Shown here one piece after another: positions 7,461-16,540 of a stretch of 64,000 nt of DNA; the first letter of the stretch is position 1; each line of letters begins with the position of its first letter. Source of the stretch: an uncultured Butyricicoccus sp. (lineage in GTDB: Bacteria > Bacillota > Clostridia > Oscillospirales > Butyricicoccaceae); assembly GCA_934532985.1 (NCBI GenBank), contig CAKTAV010000003.1, forward strand, positions 178,750 through 242,749, read 5' to 3'. The notes under the pieces are model-generated. The model was given only the letters and a program-made list of their open reading frames with translations, made no database searches and had not been told where the DNA came from. The position numbers and the translations under genes are program-made.

Positions 7461-8750
7461 ATGGAATGGAGACCATTTGAACACAAACTATATCTTTCTT
7501 CGCCGACGATGCACGGAGAAGAGTTACAGTATATGACGGATGCCTATCGGCAAAACTGGATGTCCACCGTCGGAGAAAATATGGATGAAGTGGAGCGAAT
7601 TACGTGCCAAAAATTGGGATGTCGGTTTTCGCTGGCTTTGTCCTCCGGAACGGCGGCGCTGCATCTTGCGTTGCGTCTGGCGGGAGAGGACGTATACGGC
7701 GTGCCGGAAGCGGGACATCGTGCATTGGAAGGAAAGCGAGTGCTTTGTTCGGATATGACCTTCGCGGCAACCGTGAATCCGATTGTATATGAGGGTGGAA
7801 TTCCGGTGTTGGTTGATGCGGAATACGATACATGGAATATGGATCCACAGGCGTTGAAGCAGGCGTTTCAGTGCTATCCTGACGTCAGGATTGTCGTCAT
7901 GGCGCATTTGTATGGCACACCGGGCAAGATGAAGGAGATTCTTGAGGTATGTGAAGCATACGGAGCGATTGTGATAGAGGATGCTGCGGAATCGCTGGGC
8001 GCTACCTATTGGGGAACACAGACGGGAACGATCGGAAAGTATGGATGCATCAGCTTTAACGGTAATAAAATTATCACGGGATCGTCTGGTGGCATGTTGC
8101 TGACGGATGACGAGTATGCGTATCAAAAGGCGAAAAAATGGTCCACGCAGGCGCGGGAGGCGGTGTCGTGGTATCAGCATGAAGAGCTTGGCTACAACTA
8201 TCGGATGAGCAATGTCGTGGCCGGTGTTGTTCGCGGACAGTATCCGCATTTGGAAGAACATATTGCGCAGAAAAAGGCGATTTATGAGCGATACAGACAA
8301 GAATTTTGCGATTTACCAGTGACGATGAATCCGTTTTTTGCAAAGAAGGCAGAGCCGAATTATTGGCTTTCGTGTTTGCTGCTGGCGCCGGAGGCTATGA
8401 GTCAACAGATACGCGGAGAGACAGATGTAATATATCGCAGAGAAACAGGAAAAAGCTGTCCGACTGAGATCCTGGAAAAACTGTTGAAATATAATGCCGA
8501 AGGACGACCGATTTGGAAGCCGATGCATATGCAGCCATATTATCGTAGTAATTCATTTTTCACACGAGAAGGCGAAAGAAACTGTGCAGTTCGAGATGGT
8601 GATCCAGGCAGAACAGTCGGCAAAGATGGAATGCCGCTGGATGTTGGAATGGATATTTTTCAGCGTGGGCTATGCTTGCCTAGCGATAATAAAATGACAC
8701 CAGAACAGCAGGAACAGATTATTGAAATCGTTCGTCATTGCTTTGATTGA
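7461..8750 (+). CDS. DegT/DnrJ/EryC1/StrS-type PLP aminotransferase
   Basis: A 429-residue sugar aminotransferase. The substrate-binding N terminus (YLSSPTMHGEELQYM) and the motif FNGNKIITGSSGGML with the PLP Lys (about residue 203) place it in the nucleotide-sugar aminotransferase family, where it moves an amino group to a keto-sugar such as UDP-4-keto-6-deoxy-GlcNAc. It is somewhat longer than most family members (about 370-400). It is first in the polysaccharide operon and directly precedes a PglC-like priming transferase; that order is common where the first lipid-linked sugar is an amino sugar such as bacillosamine. The matching 4,6-dehydratase is not in the cluster. Confidence 0.9.
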   Translation: MEWRPFEHKLYLSSPTMHGEELQYMTDAYRQNWMSTVGENMDEVERITCQKLGCRFSLALSSGTAALHLALRLAGEDVYGVPEAGHRALEGKRVLCSDMTFAATVNPIVYEGGIPVLVDAEYDTWNMDPQALKQAFQCYPDVRIVVMAHLYGTPGKMKEILEVCEAYGAIVIEDAAESLGATYWGTQTGTIGKYGCISFNGNKIITGSSGGMLLTDDEYAYQKAKKWSTQAREAVSWYQHEELGYNYRMSNVVAGVVRGQYPHLEEHIAQKKAIYERYRQEFCDLPVTMNPFFAKKAEPNYWLSCLLLAPEAMSQQIRGETDVIYRRETGKSCPTEILEKLLKYNAEGRPIWKPMHMQPYYRSNSFFTREGERNCAVRDGDPGRTVGKDGMPLDVGMDIFQRGLCLPSDNKMTPEQQEQIIEIVRHCFD

Positions 8751-8768
8751 AAGAAGGTTGTGCTGACG

Positions 8769-9413
8769 ATGAAGCATACAGGGTTATATGAAAAATATAT
8801 CAAACGTGTATTGGACATTCTCTGTGCGGCCGCGGCGATTGTTGCGTTTTGGTGGCTGTATGTTCTTGTGACGATTTTGGTCCGCGTTAATTTGGGAGGC
8901 CCTATTTTGTTTACACAAGAGCGTCCCGGAAAAGGAGAGAAAATATTCCGGATATATAAATTCCGCACGATGACTGATACACGGGATGAAAATGGGGAGC
9001 TGCTTCCGGATCATATGCGGCTGACGAAATTTGGACGAATACTGCGGGCAACCAGCTTGGATGAATTGCCGGAGGTGTTTAATATCCTCAAGGGCGATAT
9101 GAGCGTGGTGGGGCCCAGACCACTGCTGGTGAAGTATTTGCCGAGATATACCGAGGAGCAGCATCGACGCCATGATGTTCGTCCGGGGTTGACGGGATAT
9201 GCACAGGCGCACGGCCGAAATGCTGTGAGTTGGGAAGAAAAATTTGCAATGGATGCGTGGTATGTCGATCACCTTTCTTTTGCGACAGATGTGAAGATTA
9301 TGCTGGATACAATTCGTTCGGTATGGAAGCAAGAAGGAATTTCTTCGGATACGTCGGAGACGATGGAGGAATTCATGGGGGAAACGAAGGATAACCACTA
9401 TAGCATGATTTGA
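8769..9413 (+). CDS. Undecaprenyl-phosphate sugar phosphotransferase (bacterial sugar transferase, PglC-like)
   Basis: A 214-residue monotopic membrane enzyme with one N-terminal hydrophobic helix and a catalytic core: KFRTMTD, LRATSLDELPEVFNILKGDMSVVGPRPLL and RPGLTGYAQ. The catalytic Asp-Glu pair is seen in LDELPE. It transfers a phospho-sugar from a UDP-sugar to undecaprenyl phosphate at the inner membrane face, priming repeat-unit synthesis. The small size (no extra N-terminal TM bundle) is of the PglC/EpsL type. ATG 8769 is preferred over GTG 8760 because AAGAAGG at 8752-8758 is correctly spaced for it. The upstream gene ends 18 bases before. Confidence 0.92.
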   Translation: MKHTGLYEKYIKRVLDILCAAAAIVAFWWLYVLVTILVRVNLGGPILFTQERPGKGEKIFRIYKFRTMTDTRDENGELLPDHMRLTKFGRILRATSLDELPEVFNILKGDMSVVGPRPLLVKYLPRYTEEQHRRHDVRPGLTGYAQAHGRNAVSWEEKFAMDAWYVDHLSFATDVKIMLDTIRSVWKQEGISSDTSETMEEFMGETKDNHYSMI

Positions 9414-9429
9414 TATTCGAGGTTTGAGT

Positions 9430-10407
9430 ATGAATATTCTATTTTGCAGCGCAGGACGCCGGTGCGAGTTGTTGAAAGATTTTAGAAAAACAATGGGAGA
9501 GTATGGGAAGATTATAGCCGTAGACAATAGTCCATATGCTCCAGCAATTTATATAGCTGATACTCACTATCTTGTTCCGCGTATTGACGAGCCGAATTAT
9601 ATTGACGGCCTTCTTACTATTTGTAGGAAGGAGCAGATTGATGTCATTACTACGTTAATTGATCCAGAAATTATTGTATTGGCGCAGCACCGTCTGAAAT
9701 TTGAAGAGTTGGGAGTGGAGGTGCTTGCACCGCTGGAAGCGACAGCCCGCCTCTGCTTTGATAAGTTTAAACTATATCAACATTTGAAGAAACATAAAAT
9801 ACCAACGACGCTGACATTTGGAGATTTACCATCATTTGAAGAAGCATATGGTAATAAAATCATCCAATTTCCGGTTTTTATAAAACCGAGAATGGGAAGC
9901 GGGTCAGTAGGGGTTCAAAAAATAGAATCTATGTATGAGCTGAAAGAAAAAATGAGAGAAAATCCAAGCCTTATTATCCAAGAATTTATGGGTGATGCGT
10001 TGGATATCGATGTAGATATTTATGTGGACACGATAACTAAGCAAATGGTTTCTGCGTTTAGCAAATATAAGCTTGAGAAGAAACTGGGTGGTGCCAGTAA
10101 AACAAGTTCCTTTTACGATCCGAAGCTAGTTGAATTTGTGCGGGGAGTGCTTGAAGTGCTCCAGTTCAACGGGCCAGTGGATATGGACTTATGGTATCAA
10201 AATGGTCAATATTATTTATCAGAAATTAATCCTAGGTTTGGCGGAGCGTATTTACATGCGTATGGTGCTGGGGTTGACTTTGTTTCGTTGATTGAAAATA
10301 ACGTCAATGGGATTGCAAATAAACCAAGGTTTGGAAACTATGAGGAAGATGTTGTGATGATGATGTACGATAGCGTTGTGATTCAGAAAATAATAAAACC
10401 ATTATGA
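9430..10407 (+). CDS. ATP-grasp domain protein of the polysaccharide operon
   Basis: A 325-residue protein with an N-terminal Rossmann-like segment (NILFCSAGRRCELL) and a CarB/PylC-like ATP-grasp core: FPVFIKPRMGSGSVGV (ATP-binding), IIQEFMGDALDIDVDIYVD and LSEINPRFGGAYLH (metal-binding). ATP-grasp enzymes join a carboxylate to an amine through an acyl phosphate. In this operon it may attach an amino acid or other acid to an amino sugar, which fits the aminotransferase two genes upstream; that role is inferred. ATG 9430 is chosen because GAGG lies about seven bases upstream (TTG 9424 is the alternative). It overlaps the next gene by four bases. Confidence 0.85.
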   Translation: MNILFCSAGRRCELLKDFRKTMGEYGKIIAVDNSPYAPAIYIADTHYLVPRIDEPNYIDGLLTICRKEQIDVITTLIDPEIIVLAQHRLKFEELGVEVLAPLEATARLCFDKFKLYQHLKKHKIPTTLTFGDLPSFEEAYGNKIIQFPVFIKPRMGSGSVGVQKIESMYELKEKMRENPSLIIQEFMGDALDIDVDIYVDTITKQMVSAFSKYKLEKKLGGASKTSSFYDPKLVEFVRGVLEVLQFNGPVDMDLWYQNGQYYLSEINPRFGGAYLHAYGAGVDFVSLIENNVNGIANKPRFGNYEEDVVMMMYDSVVIQKIIKPL

Positions 10408-11507
10408 AAGTTCTCATTATCTGTAATAGTGCATCTGGATTGCTGGATTTTCGAGGATTGTTGATTCAGGATTTAATACAGCGAAACCATTGTGTTACAG
10501 CGATTATTCCGAAGTCAGATAAAGTGATCGAGAGGCCGGCGGAGCGCCAATTAAAAGAATTGCCGTGTCCGTGGCTTGCCGTCCCAATGGATCGCCGCAG
10601 CATAAATCCATTCAACGATGTCAGACTACTATTTGCCTACACGAAGATATTGCGCAGAGAAACGCCGGATCTGGTTATTACATATACCATCAAGCCCAAT
10701 ATTTACGGTGGATTGGTTTGTCGGTGGCTGCATATCCCATATGCGGCAAATATTACAGGCCTAGGGACAGCGTTTCAGAAGGACGGGCTGTTGCAGTGGT
10801 TTGTCACCAAGCTATATGGTGCAGCATTGAAAAAAGCGAAGGTTGTCTTTTTTGAAAATGTTGAAAATCAACAGCTTTTTCTGGAGAGGCGAATTATTTC
10901 TGCAAAGCAGTCCTGCTTGTTGCATGGAGCGGGAGTGAATTTAGAGCATTTTTGTGTTCAAACATATCCAACGGACTCGGATACAACACGATTTCTGTTT
11001 ATGGGACGCGTTATGAAGGAAAAAGGCGTTGATGAACTGCTTACTGCAATGCAGCGTCTGATTTCCGATGGAATTTCTTGCTCGTTGGACATGCTCGGTG
11101 GCATGGAAGAGGATTACAGTGCTCAAATTCAACAATTCGAAAAAGAGGGTTGGCTGTACTATCATGGCTATCAAGAGGATGTACGTCCTTTTATTGCAAG
11201 AGCACATTGCTTTGTTTTGCCCTCATGGCATGAAGGAATGGCGAACACCAATTTAGAATGCGCAGCGTCTGGACGACCAGTGATTACAAGCAATATTTCT
11301 GGCTGCAAAGAAGCTGTAATAGAAAATATAAGTGGCTTTTTGTGTGAAAAGCAAGATGCAGACAGCTTGTATCAAGCAATGAAGAAATTTATACGACTTC
11401 CACGAGAGCAGAAAGAAAAGATGGGCATGGCTGGACGAAAGCATATGGAACAGGTATTTGATAAACATAAGGTTGTGGAAGCAACCATAGCGGAGCTTAT
11501 GAAGTAA
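10404..11507 (+). CDS. Glycosyltransferase family 4
   Basis: A 367-residue GT-B fold transferase. The N-terminal half has NSASGLLDFRGLLIQDL and the TYTIKPNIYGG segment typical of WbpL/PglA-like GT4 enzymes. The C-terminal half has FLFMGRVMKEKGVDELL and the donor-site motif LPSWHEGMANTNLE, with the EGMxNxxLE pattern in place of EG.P..L.E. It adds a sugar to the lipid-linked intermediate on the cytoplasmic side. The start codon overlaps the previous stop (ATGA). Confidence 0.92.
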   Translation: MKVLIICNSASGLLDFRGLLIQDLIQRNHCVTAIIPKSDKVIERPAERQLKELPCPWLAVPMDRRSINPFNDVRLLFAYTKILRRETPDLVITYTIKPNIYGGLVCRWLHIPYAANITGLGTAFQKDGLLQWFVTKLYGAALKKAKVVFFENVENQQLFLERRIISAKQSCLLHGAGVNLEHFCVQTYPTDSDTTRFLFMGRVMKEKGVDELLTAMQRLISDGISCSLDMLGGMEEDYSAQIQQFEKEGWLYYHGYQEDVRPFIARAHCFVLPSWHEGMANTNLECAASGRPVITSNISGCKEAVIENISGFLCEKQDADSLYQAMKKFIRLPREQKEKMGMAGRKHMEQVFDKHKVVEATIAELMK

Positions 11508-11518
11508 GAGGGGAAACA

Positions 11519-12640
11519 ATGAATAAACTGCTCCCGGTTTTCATAGTCAGTTTGGGTTTGGCGATACTAGCAGAAAAGTACTCTGTATATAATTGGGATA
11601 GAGAACAGTATGAGAGAAAAAATGGGTTGTTTTTTGTATTGTTGGCAATGGCCATGTCATTCTTTGCCGGTTTGCGGACAAAATATAATGATACCGGTGC
11701 CTATCGACATGGATACGAATTGATTGATTCTAAAACATCGTTGATGGAAGGGATTGATTGGATAAGAATTGGTGATAATCCGGGATTTAACTTCGTCAAT
11801 AATGTATTGCACATGCTCGGATTTTCCACGCAGAGCTTTTTGATGTTTTATGCATTGATCACAGTATGTATTTATATCTGGTTTGTCCGGAAGTATACAA
11901 CGAATATGTGGCTTTCCATCTTCTTGTTGTTTACTATGGGCGTTTATGGCTTTACGCTTGCCGCAATAAAGCAATGCGTTGCAATTGCCTTTGCCTTAAT
12001 AGCGACCGATTGCGCGATTCGAAAAAGATGGATTCCCTTTGTTATATGGATTCTCATTGCCATGCTGTTTCACCCGTATTCCATGTTATTTTTGGTGATT
12101 CCTCTGCTGATGTTTACCCCGTGGGGTGTGCGTACATATGGAATGCTGGCGGTTGCAGTGCTAGTCGGCATTTCGTTGGAATCTTTACTGGGTACATTGA
12201 TTGATATTACAACTATGTTGGGTGAGGAATATGAAGTGTCTTCCTTTAGTGGGGAAGGCGTAAATATTTTGCGATTGGCTGTTATCTGGGCACCGGTGGT
12301 ACTGTCATTTATCTGTCAAAAGCAGCTGAGACAGGAAAACAACCGTGTTGGAAATTTAATGGTAAACCTAACGATGCTGAATGCGGCAATTATGTTCATT
12401 GCCCGCTTTGGAACAGCCAATTATTTTGCGCGTCTTGCGAATTATTTTTTGATTTTTCAAGTTCTTGCTGTGCCGCTGTTGCTGCGATATTTTACCAAGC
12501 AGAGCAAAGATATTTTGACGGCGGTGGTTGTGGTATGTTACTCGGCATATTTTATATATGGTAATGTCATATTATATGGCGGATTTGATGCTGGGTATGA
12601 TGCGATTGATTTAAATGAATACTTGAGACAGTTGTTTTGA
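11519..12640 (+). CDS. EpsG-like polysaccharide polymerase (Wzy type)
   Basis: A 373-residue polytopic membrane protein with roughly ten hydrophobic segments. The early motif FAGLRTKYNDTGAYRHGYEL and GFTLAAIKQCVAIAFALIA resemble EpsG/Wzy proteins, with the LRqxiA-like motif represented here by AAIKQCVAIA. It likely polymerises flipped repeat units on the outer face of the membrane. It sits between two glycosyltransferase genes, 11 bases after the first, with a GAGGGG ribosome site. Confidence 0.85.
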   Translation: MNKLLPVFIVSLGLAILAEKYSVYNWDREQYERKNGLFFVLLAMAMSFFAGLRTKYNDTGAYRHGYELIDSKTSLMEGIDWIRIGDNPGFNFVNNVLHMLGFSTQSFLMFYALITVCIYIWFVRKYTTNMWLSIFLLFTMGVYGFTLAAIKQCVAIAFALIATDCAIRKRWIPFVIWILIAMLFHPYSMLFLVIPLLMFTPWGVRTYGMLAVAVLVGISLESLLGTLIDITTMLGEEYEVSSFSGEGVNILRLAVIWAPVVLSFICQKQLRQENNRVGNLMVNLTMLNAAIMFIARFGTANYFARLANYFLIFQVLAVPLLLRYFTKQSKDILTAVVVVCYSAYFIYGNVILYGGFDAGYDAIDLNEYLRQLF

Positions 12641-12651
12641 GCGGGGATAAT

Positions 12652-13734
12652 ATGCGAGTACTTCAAGTTGTTACACATATGGAACGTGGTGGGCTAGAGA
12701 CGATGTTGATGAATTATTATCGGCAGATGGACCGAAGTAAGATACAATTTGATTTTTTGGTACACCGACAAGAACGAGCTGCATATGATGATGAAATTGA
12801 GATGTTAGGGGGACACATTTATCGGATTCCTAGGTTAAATCCATTTTCATATTGTTATCGCAGCGCGTTGAATCTATTTTTTAAAGAACATCCATATAGA
12901 ATTACGCATGTGCATTTAGATTGCATGAGTGCCATTCCACTGAGTGCTGCAAAGAAGAGTGGGGTTATGGTTCGGATTGCACATAGCCATAGTAGTAATC
13001 AGGATAAAAATATCAAATATATAATGAAACAATATTATAAAAAGAAAATTTTTCATTATAGTACGGATTTACTTGCTTGCAGTCAGACGGCGGGCGAGTG
13101 GATGTTTGGAGATCACACTTTTGAAATTATGGCCAATGCCATTGATAGTGAGCGATATCTTTATAGTAAAATGGTGCGTGACAAGGTGCGCAAGAACTTA
13201 GACTTATTCAGCTCGTTAGTCATAGGGCATGTGGGAAGATTTAATTATCCTAAGAATCACCATTTTTTAATCAATATATTTTATGAACTACATAAGATAC
13301 AACCAAATGCAAAATTAATGCTGGTTGGAGATGGCATAAGACGAGAGGAGATCGAACGAAAAGTAAAACAGCTCGGACTGATAGATTCCGTTATCTTTAT
13401 GGGAGTACGTTCGGATGTCAATGAATTATTGCAAGCAATGGATATTTTCGTGTTTCCATCGCTATATGAAGGCCTGCCTGTCACTCTCATTGAAGCGCAG
13501 GCAGCGGGATTGCCATGTGTGATCTCAGATCATATTTCACAAGAGTGCATTGTAACAAACGACTTAGTGACCGTACAAAACTTATCCGATTCGGCAGAAA
13601 CGTGGGCTAGACACATACTGTCTTTGCCGGGGAAAGAACGTAGTAATAGGAGTGCTGAGATCGAGGCAAGTGGATTTGATATTGTTGAAAACGCAAAGTG
13701 GCTGGAGGAATTTTATCTTGAACGGAGTAAATAA
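12652..13734 (+). CDS. Glycosyltransferase family 4 (family 1-like)
   Basis: A 360-residue GT-B enzyme. The start MRVLQVVTHMERGGLETMLMNYYR is the usual acceptor-domain opening. The C-terminal domain has IGHVGRFNYPKNHHFLI, LMLVGDGIRREEIE and the donor motif FPSLYEGLPVTLIEAQAAGLP. ATG 12652 is used with AGCGGGG just upstream; TTG 12637 is an alternative that would overlap the previous stop. Coding sequence is visibly AT-rich compared with genes outside the cluster. Confidence 0.92.
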   Translation: MRVLQVVTHMERGGLETMLMNYYRQMDRSKIQFDFLVHRQERAAYDDEIEMLGGHIYRIPRLNPFSYCYRSALNLFFKEHPYRITHVHLDCMSAIPLSAAKKSGVMVRIAHSHSSNQDKNIKYIMKQYYKKKIFHYSTDLLACSQTAGEWMFGDHTFEIMANAIDSERYLYSKMVRDKVRKNLDLFSSLVIGHVGRFNYPKNHHFLINIFYELHKIQPNAKLMLVGDGIRREEIERKVKQLGLIDSVIFMGVRSDVNELLQAMDIFVFPSLYEGLPVTLIEAQAAGLPCVISDHISQECIVTNDLVTVQNLSDSAETWARHILSLPGKERSNRSAEIEASGFDIVENAKWLEEFYLERSK

Positions 13735-14620
13735 GAGAGGATGCAGTTTAACAATTTTTACTCCCACATATAATCGAGCACATACCCTTTCAAGAACATA
13801 TCAATCGCTCTGTGAGCAAAACTGTAAGGACTTTATTTGGCTGGTTATTGACGATGGATCTACCGATAACACGGCAGAATTAGTAGAACAATGGCAAAAA
13901 GAAGAACAAGAATTTGAAATTCAATATATTTATAAAGAAAATGGAGGAATGCATACTGCGCATAATACAGCATATGCCAATATACATACGGAATTAAATG
14001 TCTGTATTGATTCTGATGACACGATTGCAGATAATGCCGTGGAAAAAATTTTGCGTAAGTGGAATTCTGTAAAATCCAAAAACTATGCAGGAATTGTTGG
14101 TTTAGATGCAGATATGAATACAGACCAAATTATTGGTAAAGGGTTTTCCAAAGGATTACGTGAGACAACACTTACGGATTACTATAAAAATGGTGGTGCA
14201 GGCGATAAGAAATTGGTTTATCGCACGGATGTTATCCAGCAGTATCCGCCATATCCCGTGTTTGAAGGGGAAAAATATGTTTCGCTGGCGTATAAATATC
14301 GACTCATTGATCAGGACTATAAGCTGGCAGTATTGGATGAAATACTGTGCAATGTGGAATATCAGCCGGACGGTTCGTCGATGAATATGCTGCGGCAATA
14401 TCGAAACAATCCAAAAGGATTTGCATTTTGGAGAAAAATATGTATGCAGTACCCGGAGTCAAAGAAAAGACTGTTTATGGACTGCATTCATTATGTGTCG
14501 AGCAGCATATTCAGCAAAAATTCGTATTTTCTGAAAGAATCTCCGAAGAAATTGGAGACTATATTGGCAATACCGTTTGGTGTTTTATTGACAGAATATA
14601 TTAAATACAAAACGAGATAA
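13718..14620 (+). CDS. Glycosyltransferase family 2 (GT-A)
   Basis: About 300 residues. The sequence opens with LTIFTPTYNRAHTLSRTYQSL, followed by WLVIDDGSTDNTAELV and the DXD-type metal motif VCIDSDDTIAD, which are hallmarks of GT2 enzymes. The C-terminal half is basic and could bind the membrane surface. The TTG at 13718 is chosen because GGAGG in the end of the previous gene lies nine bases before it; the start then overlaps the upstream coding sequence by 17 bases. No other in-frame start has a ribosome site. Confidence 0.88.
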   Translation: MNGVNKRGCSLTIFTPTYNRAHTLSRTYQSLCEQNCKDFIWLVIDDGSTDNTAELVEQWQKEEQEFEIQYIYKENGGMHTAHNTAYANIHTELNVCIDSDDTIADNAVEKILRKWNSVKSKNYAGIVGLDADMNTDQIIGKGFSKGLRETTLTDYYKNGGAGDKKLVYRTDVIQQYPPYPVFEGEKYVSLAYKYRLIDQDYKLAVLDEILCNVEYQPDGSSMNMLRQYRNNPKGFAFWRKICMQYPESKKRLFMDCIHYVSSSIFSKNSYFLKESPKKLETILAIPFGVLLTEYIKYKTR

Positions 14621-14642
14621 GGAATTGCAAAGGAGCATATAG

Positions 14643-15341
14643 ATGATCCCCAAAAGCATTCATTACTGTTGGTTTGGACGAAGTGAGAAACCAAAGCTTG
14701 CGCAAAATTGCATTGAAAGCTGGAAAAAATTCTGTCCTGATTATGAATTGATCGAATGGAATGAAGAAAATTTCGACATACATAAGAGTTCATATATAGA
14801 AATGTGTTATGAACAGAAAAAATATGCATTTCTTACGGACTATGTGCGCTTATGGGTAGTATATCAATATGGCGGGATTTATATGGATACGGATGTGGAA
14901 CTGATAAGACCGCTGGATACCTTGCTGAAACATACAGCATATTTCGGATTTGAAAATAACGAGTATATTAACACTGGGATAGGCTTTGGCGCGGAACAAA
15001 ATCATCCGGTGATACAAAAAATGCTGCGAGAATATGATGTGTTGTTAGATGGAAAACATGGAACTATTGGATGTCCTGTTTTGAATACCCGAGCAATGGT
15101 TCGGTTGGGGTTACAGTTAAACGGAGCGTTTCAAAAATTAGAGGATTGCACTGTTTATCCGGCAGAATATTTTAACCCATATGATGATTTAACAGGAAGA
15201 TTGAAGAAGACTCAAAATACCTATTCGATTCATTGGTACGCGAAAACGTGGGTTGATAAAAAGAGTGTTTTTCGGAGCCGATTCACCAGACCATTTCATA
15301 GAATATTTGGAACAGATTGTTTTGCGAGGTTTCAAAGGTGA
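14643..15341 (+). CDS. Glycosyltransferase family 32 (capsular polysaccharide synthesis type)
   Basis: A 232-residue protein opening with IPKSIHYCWFGRSEKP, followed by CIESWKKFCPDYELIEWNEENFD and the metal-binding GGIYMDTDVEL (DXD) motif. This is the signature of GT32 proteins (OCH1/Gly_transf_sug) common in capsule clusters. AAGGAG sits seven bases before the ATG. The 3' end overlaps the next gene by four bases (GTGA). Confidence 0.92.
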   Translation: MIPKSIHYCWFGRSEKPKLAQNCIESWKKFCPDYELIEWNEENFDIHKSSYIEMCYEQKKYAFLTDYVRLWVVYQYGGIYMDTDVELIRPLDTLLKHTAYFGFENNEYINTGIGFGAEQNHPVIQKMLREYDVLLDGKHGTIGCPVLNTRAMVRLGLQLNGAFQKLEDCTVYPAEYFNPYDDLTGRLKKTQNTYSIHWYAKTWVDKKSVFRSRFTRPFHRIFGTDCFARFQR

Positions 15342-16534
15342 GAAGAATACTGATTGTATCTCATGCAATGGAGATTGGCGGCGCAGAACGAGCATTGCTT
15401 GGCATGTTGGAACAATTTGATACGAATCAGGCTTCCGTGGATCTGTTCCTTATGCGGCATGAAGGGGAATTATTGAAGCTCATTCCTAAGAAAATTCATC
15501 TTTTGCCAGAGATACCGCAATATACGATTTTGGCGCGACCGATAAAAGACGTTTTAAAAGAAGGGCATATCTTACTTGCGGGTGGACGCCTCATTGGAAA
15601 AATACAATCCAAAAGATATGTAAGAAAGCATCACATAATAAATAGTGGCGTGGAATTAGAGTACAGTCATAAGTTTACAAAGCGATGGATGCCATTTATA
15701 GAGCCGGAGATAGAATATGATTTGGCGATTAGCTTTTTAACACCGCATTATTTTGTGGCGGAAAAAGTAAACGCCAAGAAGCGGATCGCATGGATTCATA
15801 CCGATTATTCTGCTGTGCAAGTTGATGTAACGTCGGAGCTTGTTATGTGGAGCCAATATGATTGGATTGTCTCTATTTCCGATGCTGTCACCCAATCTTT
15901 TGTATCGATCTTTCCGGAATTGAACGATCGGATTATCCAAGTGGAAAATATTCTATCCAAACAGTTTATACAAGCACAGAGTGAGCTGTTTGATGCTTCG
16001 AAAGAAATGCCGGAGGGAACTATTCGCCTTCTCTCAATTGGCCGCTTCAGCTTGGCCAAAAATTTTGACAATGTACCGGATATTTGTGCGAAAATTCGTT
16101 CATTTGGATTGCATGTCAAATGGTATTTAATTGGCTATGGCGGAGAGGAAAAATTGATTCGTCGAAAAATAGCAGAAGCACACATGGAGAATTATGTTAT
16201 TGTATTGGGAAAAAAAGAAAATCCTTATCCCTATATCAGAGCCTGCAATTTATATGTGCAGCCTTCTCGGTATGAGGGGAAATGTGTTGCAGTTCGAGAA
16301 GCGCAAATTTTATGTAAACCGGTTGTGATTACCGACTATGAGACAGCAGCGAGCCAGTTGGAAGATGGGATAGATGGTGTGATTGTTCCAATGGATAATG
16401 CAGGATGTGCGAAGGGCATCGCGGAACTGCTCAAGCAGCCCGAACGGATGAAACAATTATCCCAAGCCTGTGCAGAACGAGACTATACGAATACAAAGGG
16501 AATGGAAAAAATATATCGGCTGATAGATGAATAA
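15338..16534 (+). CDS. Glycosyltransferase family 4
   Basis: A 398-residue GT-B transferase with ILIVSHAMEIGGAERALLGML at the start, RLLSIGRFSLAKNFDN at the start of the donor domain and the motif VQPSRYEGKCVAVREAQILCKP near the C terminus. GTG 15338 overlaps the previous stop codon and has GAGG about nine bases upstream; no ATG is available nearby. It is the third GT4 gene and fifth glycosyltransferase gene of the operon. Confidence 0.9.
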   Translation: MRRILIVSHAMEIGGAERALLGMLEQFDTNQASVDLFLMRHEGELLKLIPKKIHLLPEIPQYTILARPIKDVLKEGHILLAGGRLIGKIQSKRYVRKHHIINSGVELEYSHKFTKRWMPFIEPEIEYDLAISFLTPHYFVAEKVNAKKRIAWIHTDYSAVQVDVTSELVMWSQYDWIVSISDAVTQSFVSIFPELNDRIIQVENILSKQFIQAQSELFDASKEMPEGTIRLLSIGRFSLAKNFDNVPDICAKIRSFGLHVKWYLIGYGGEEKLIRRKIAEAHMENYVIVLGKKENPYPYIRACNLYVQPSRYEGKCVAVREAQILCKPVVITDYETAASQLEDGIDGVIVPMDNAGCAKGIAELLKQPERMKQLSQACAERDYTNTKGMEKIYRLIDE

Positions 16535-16540
16535 CTTAAA

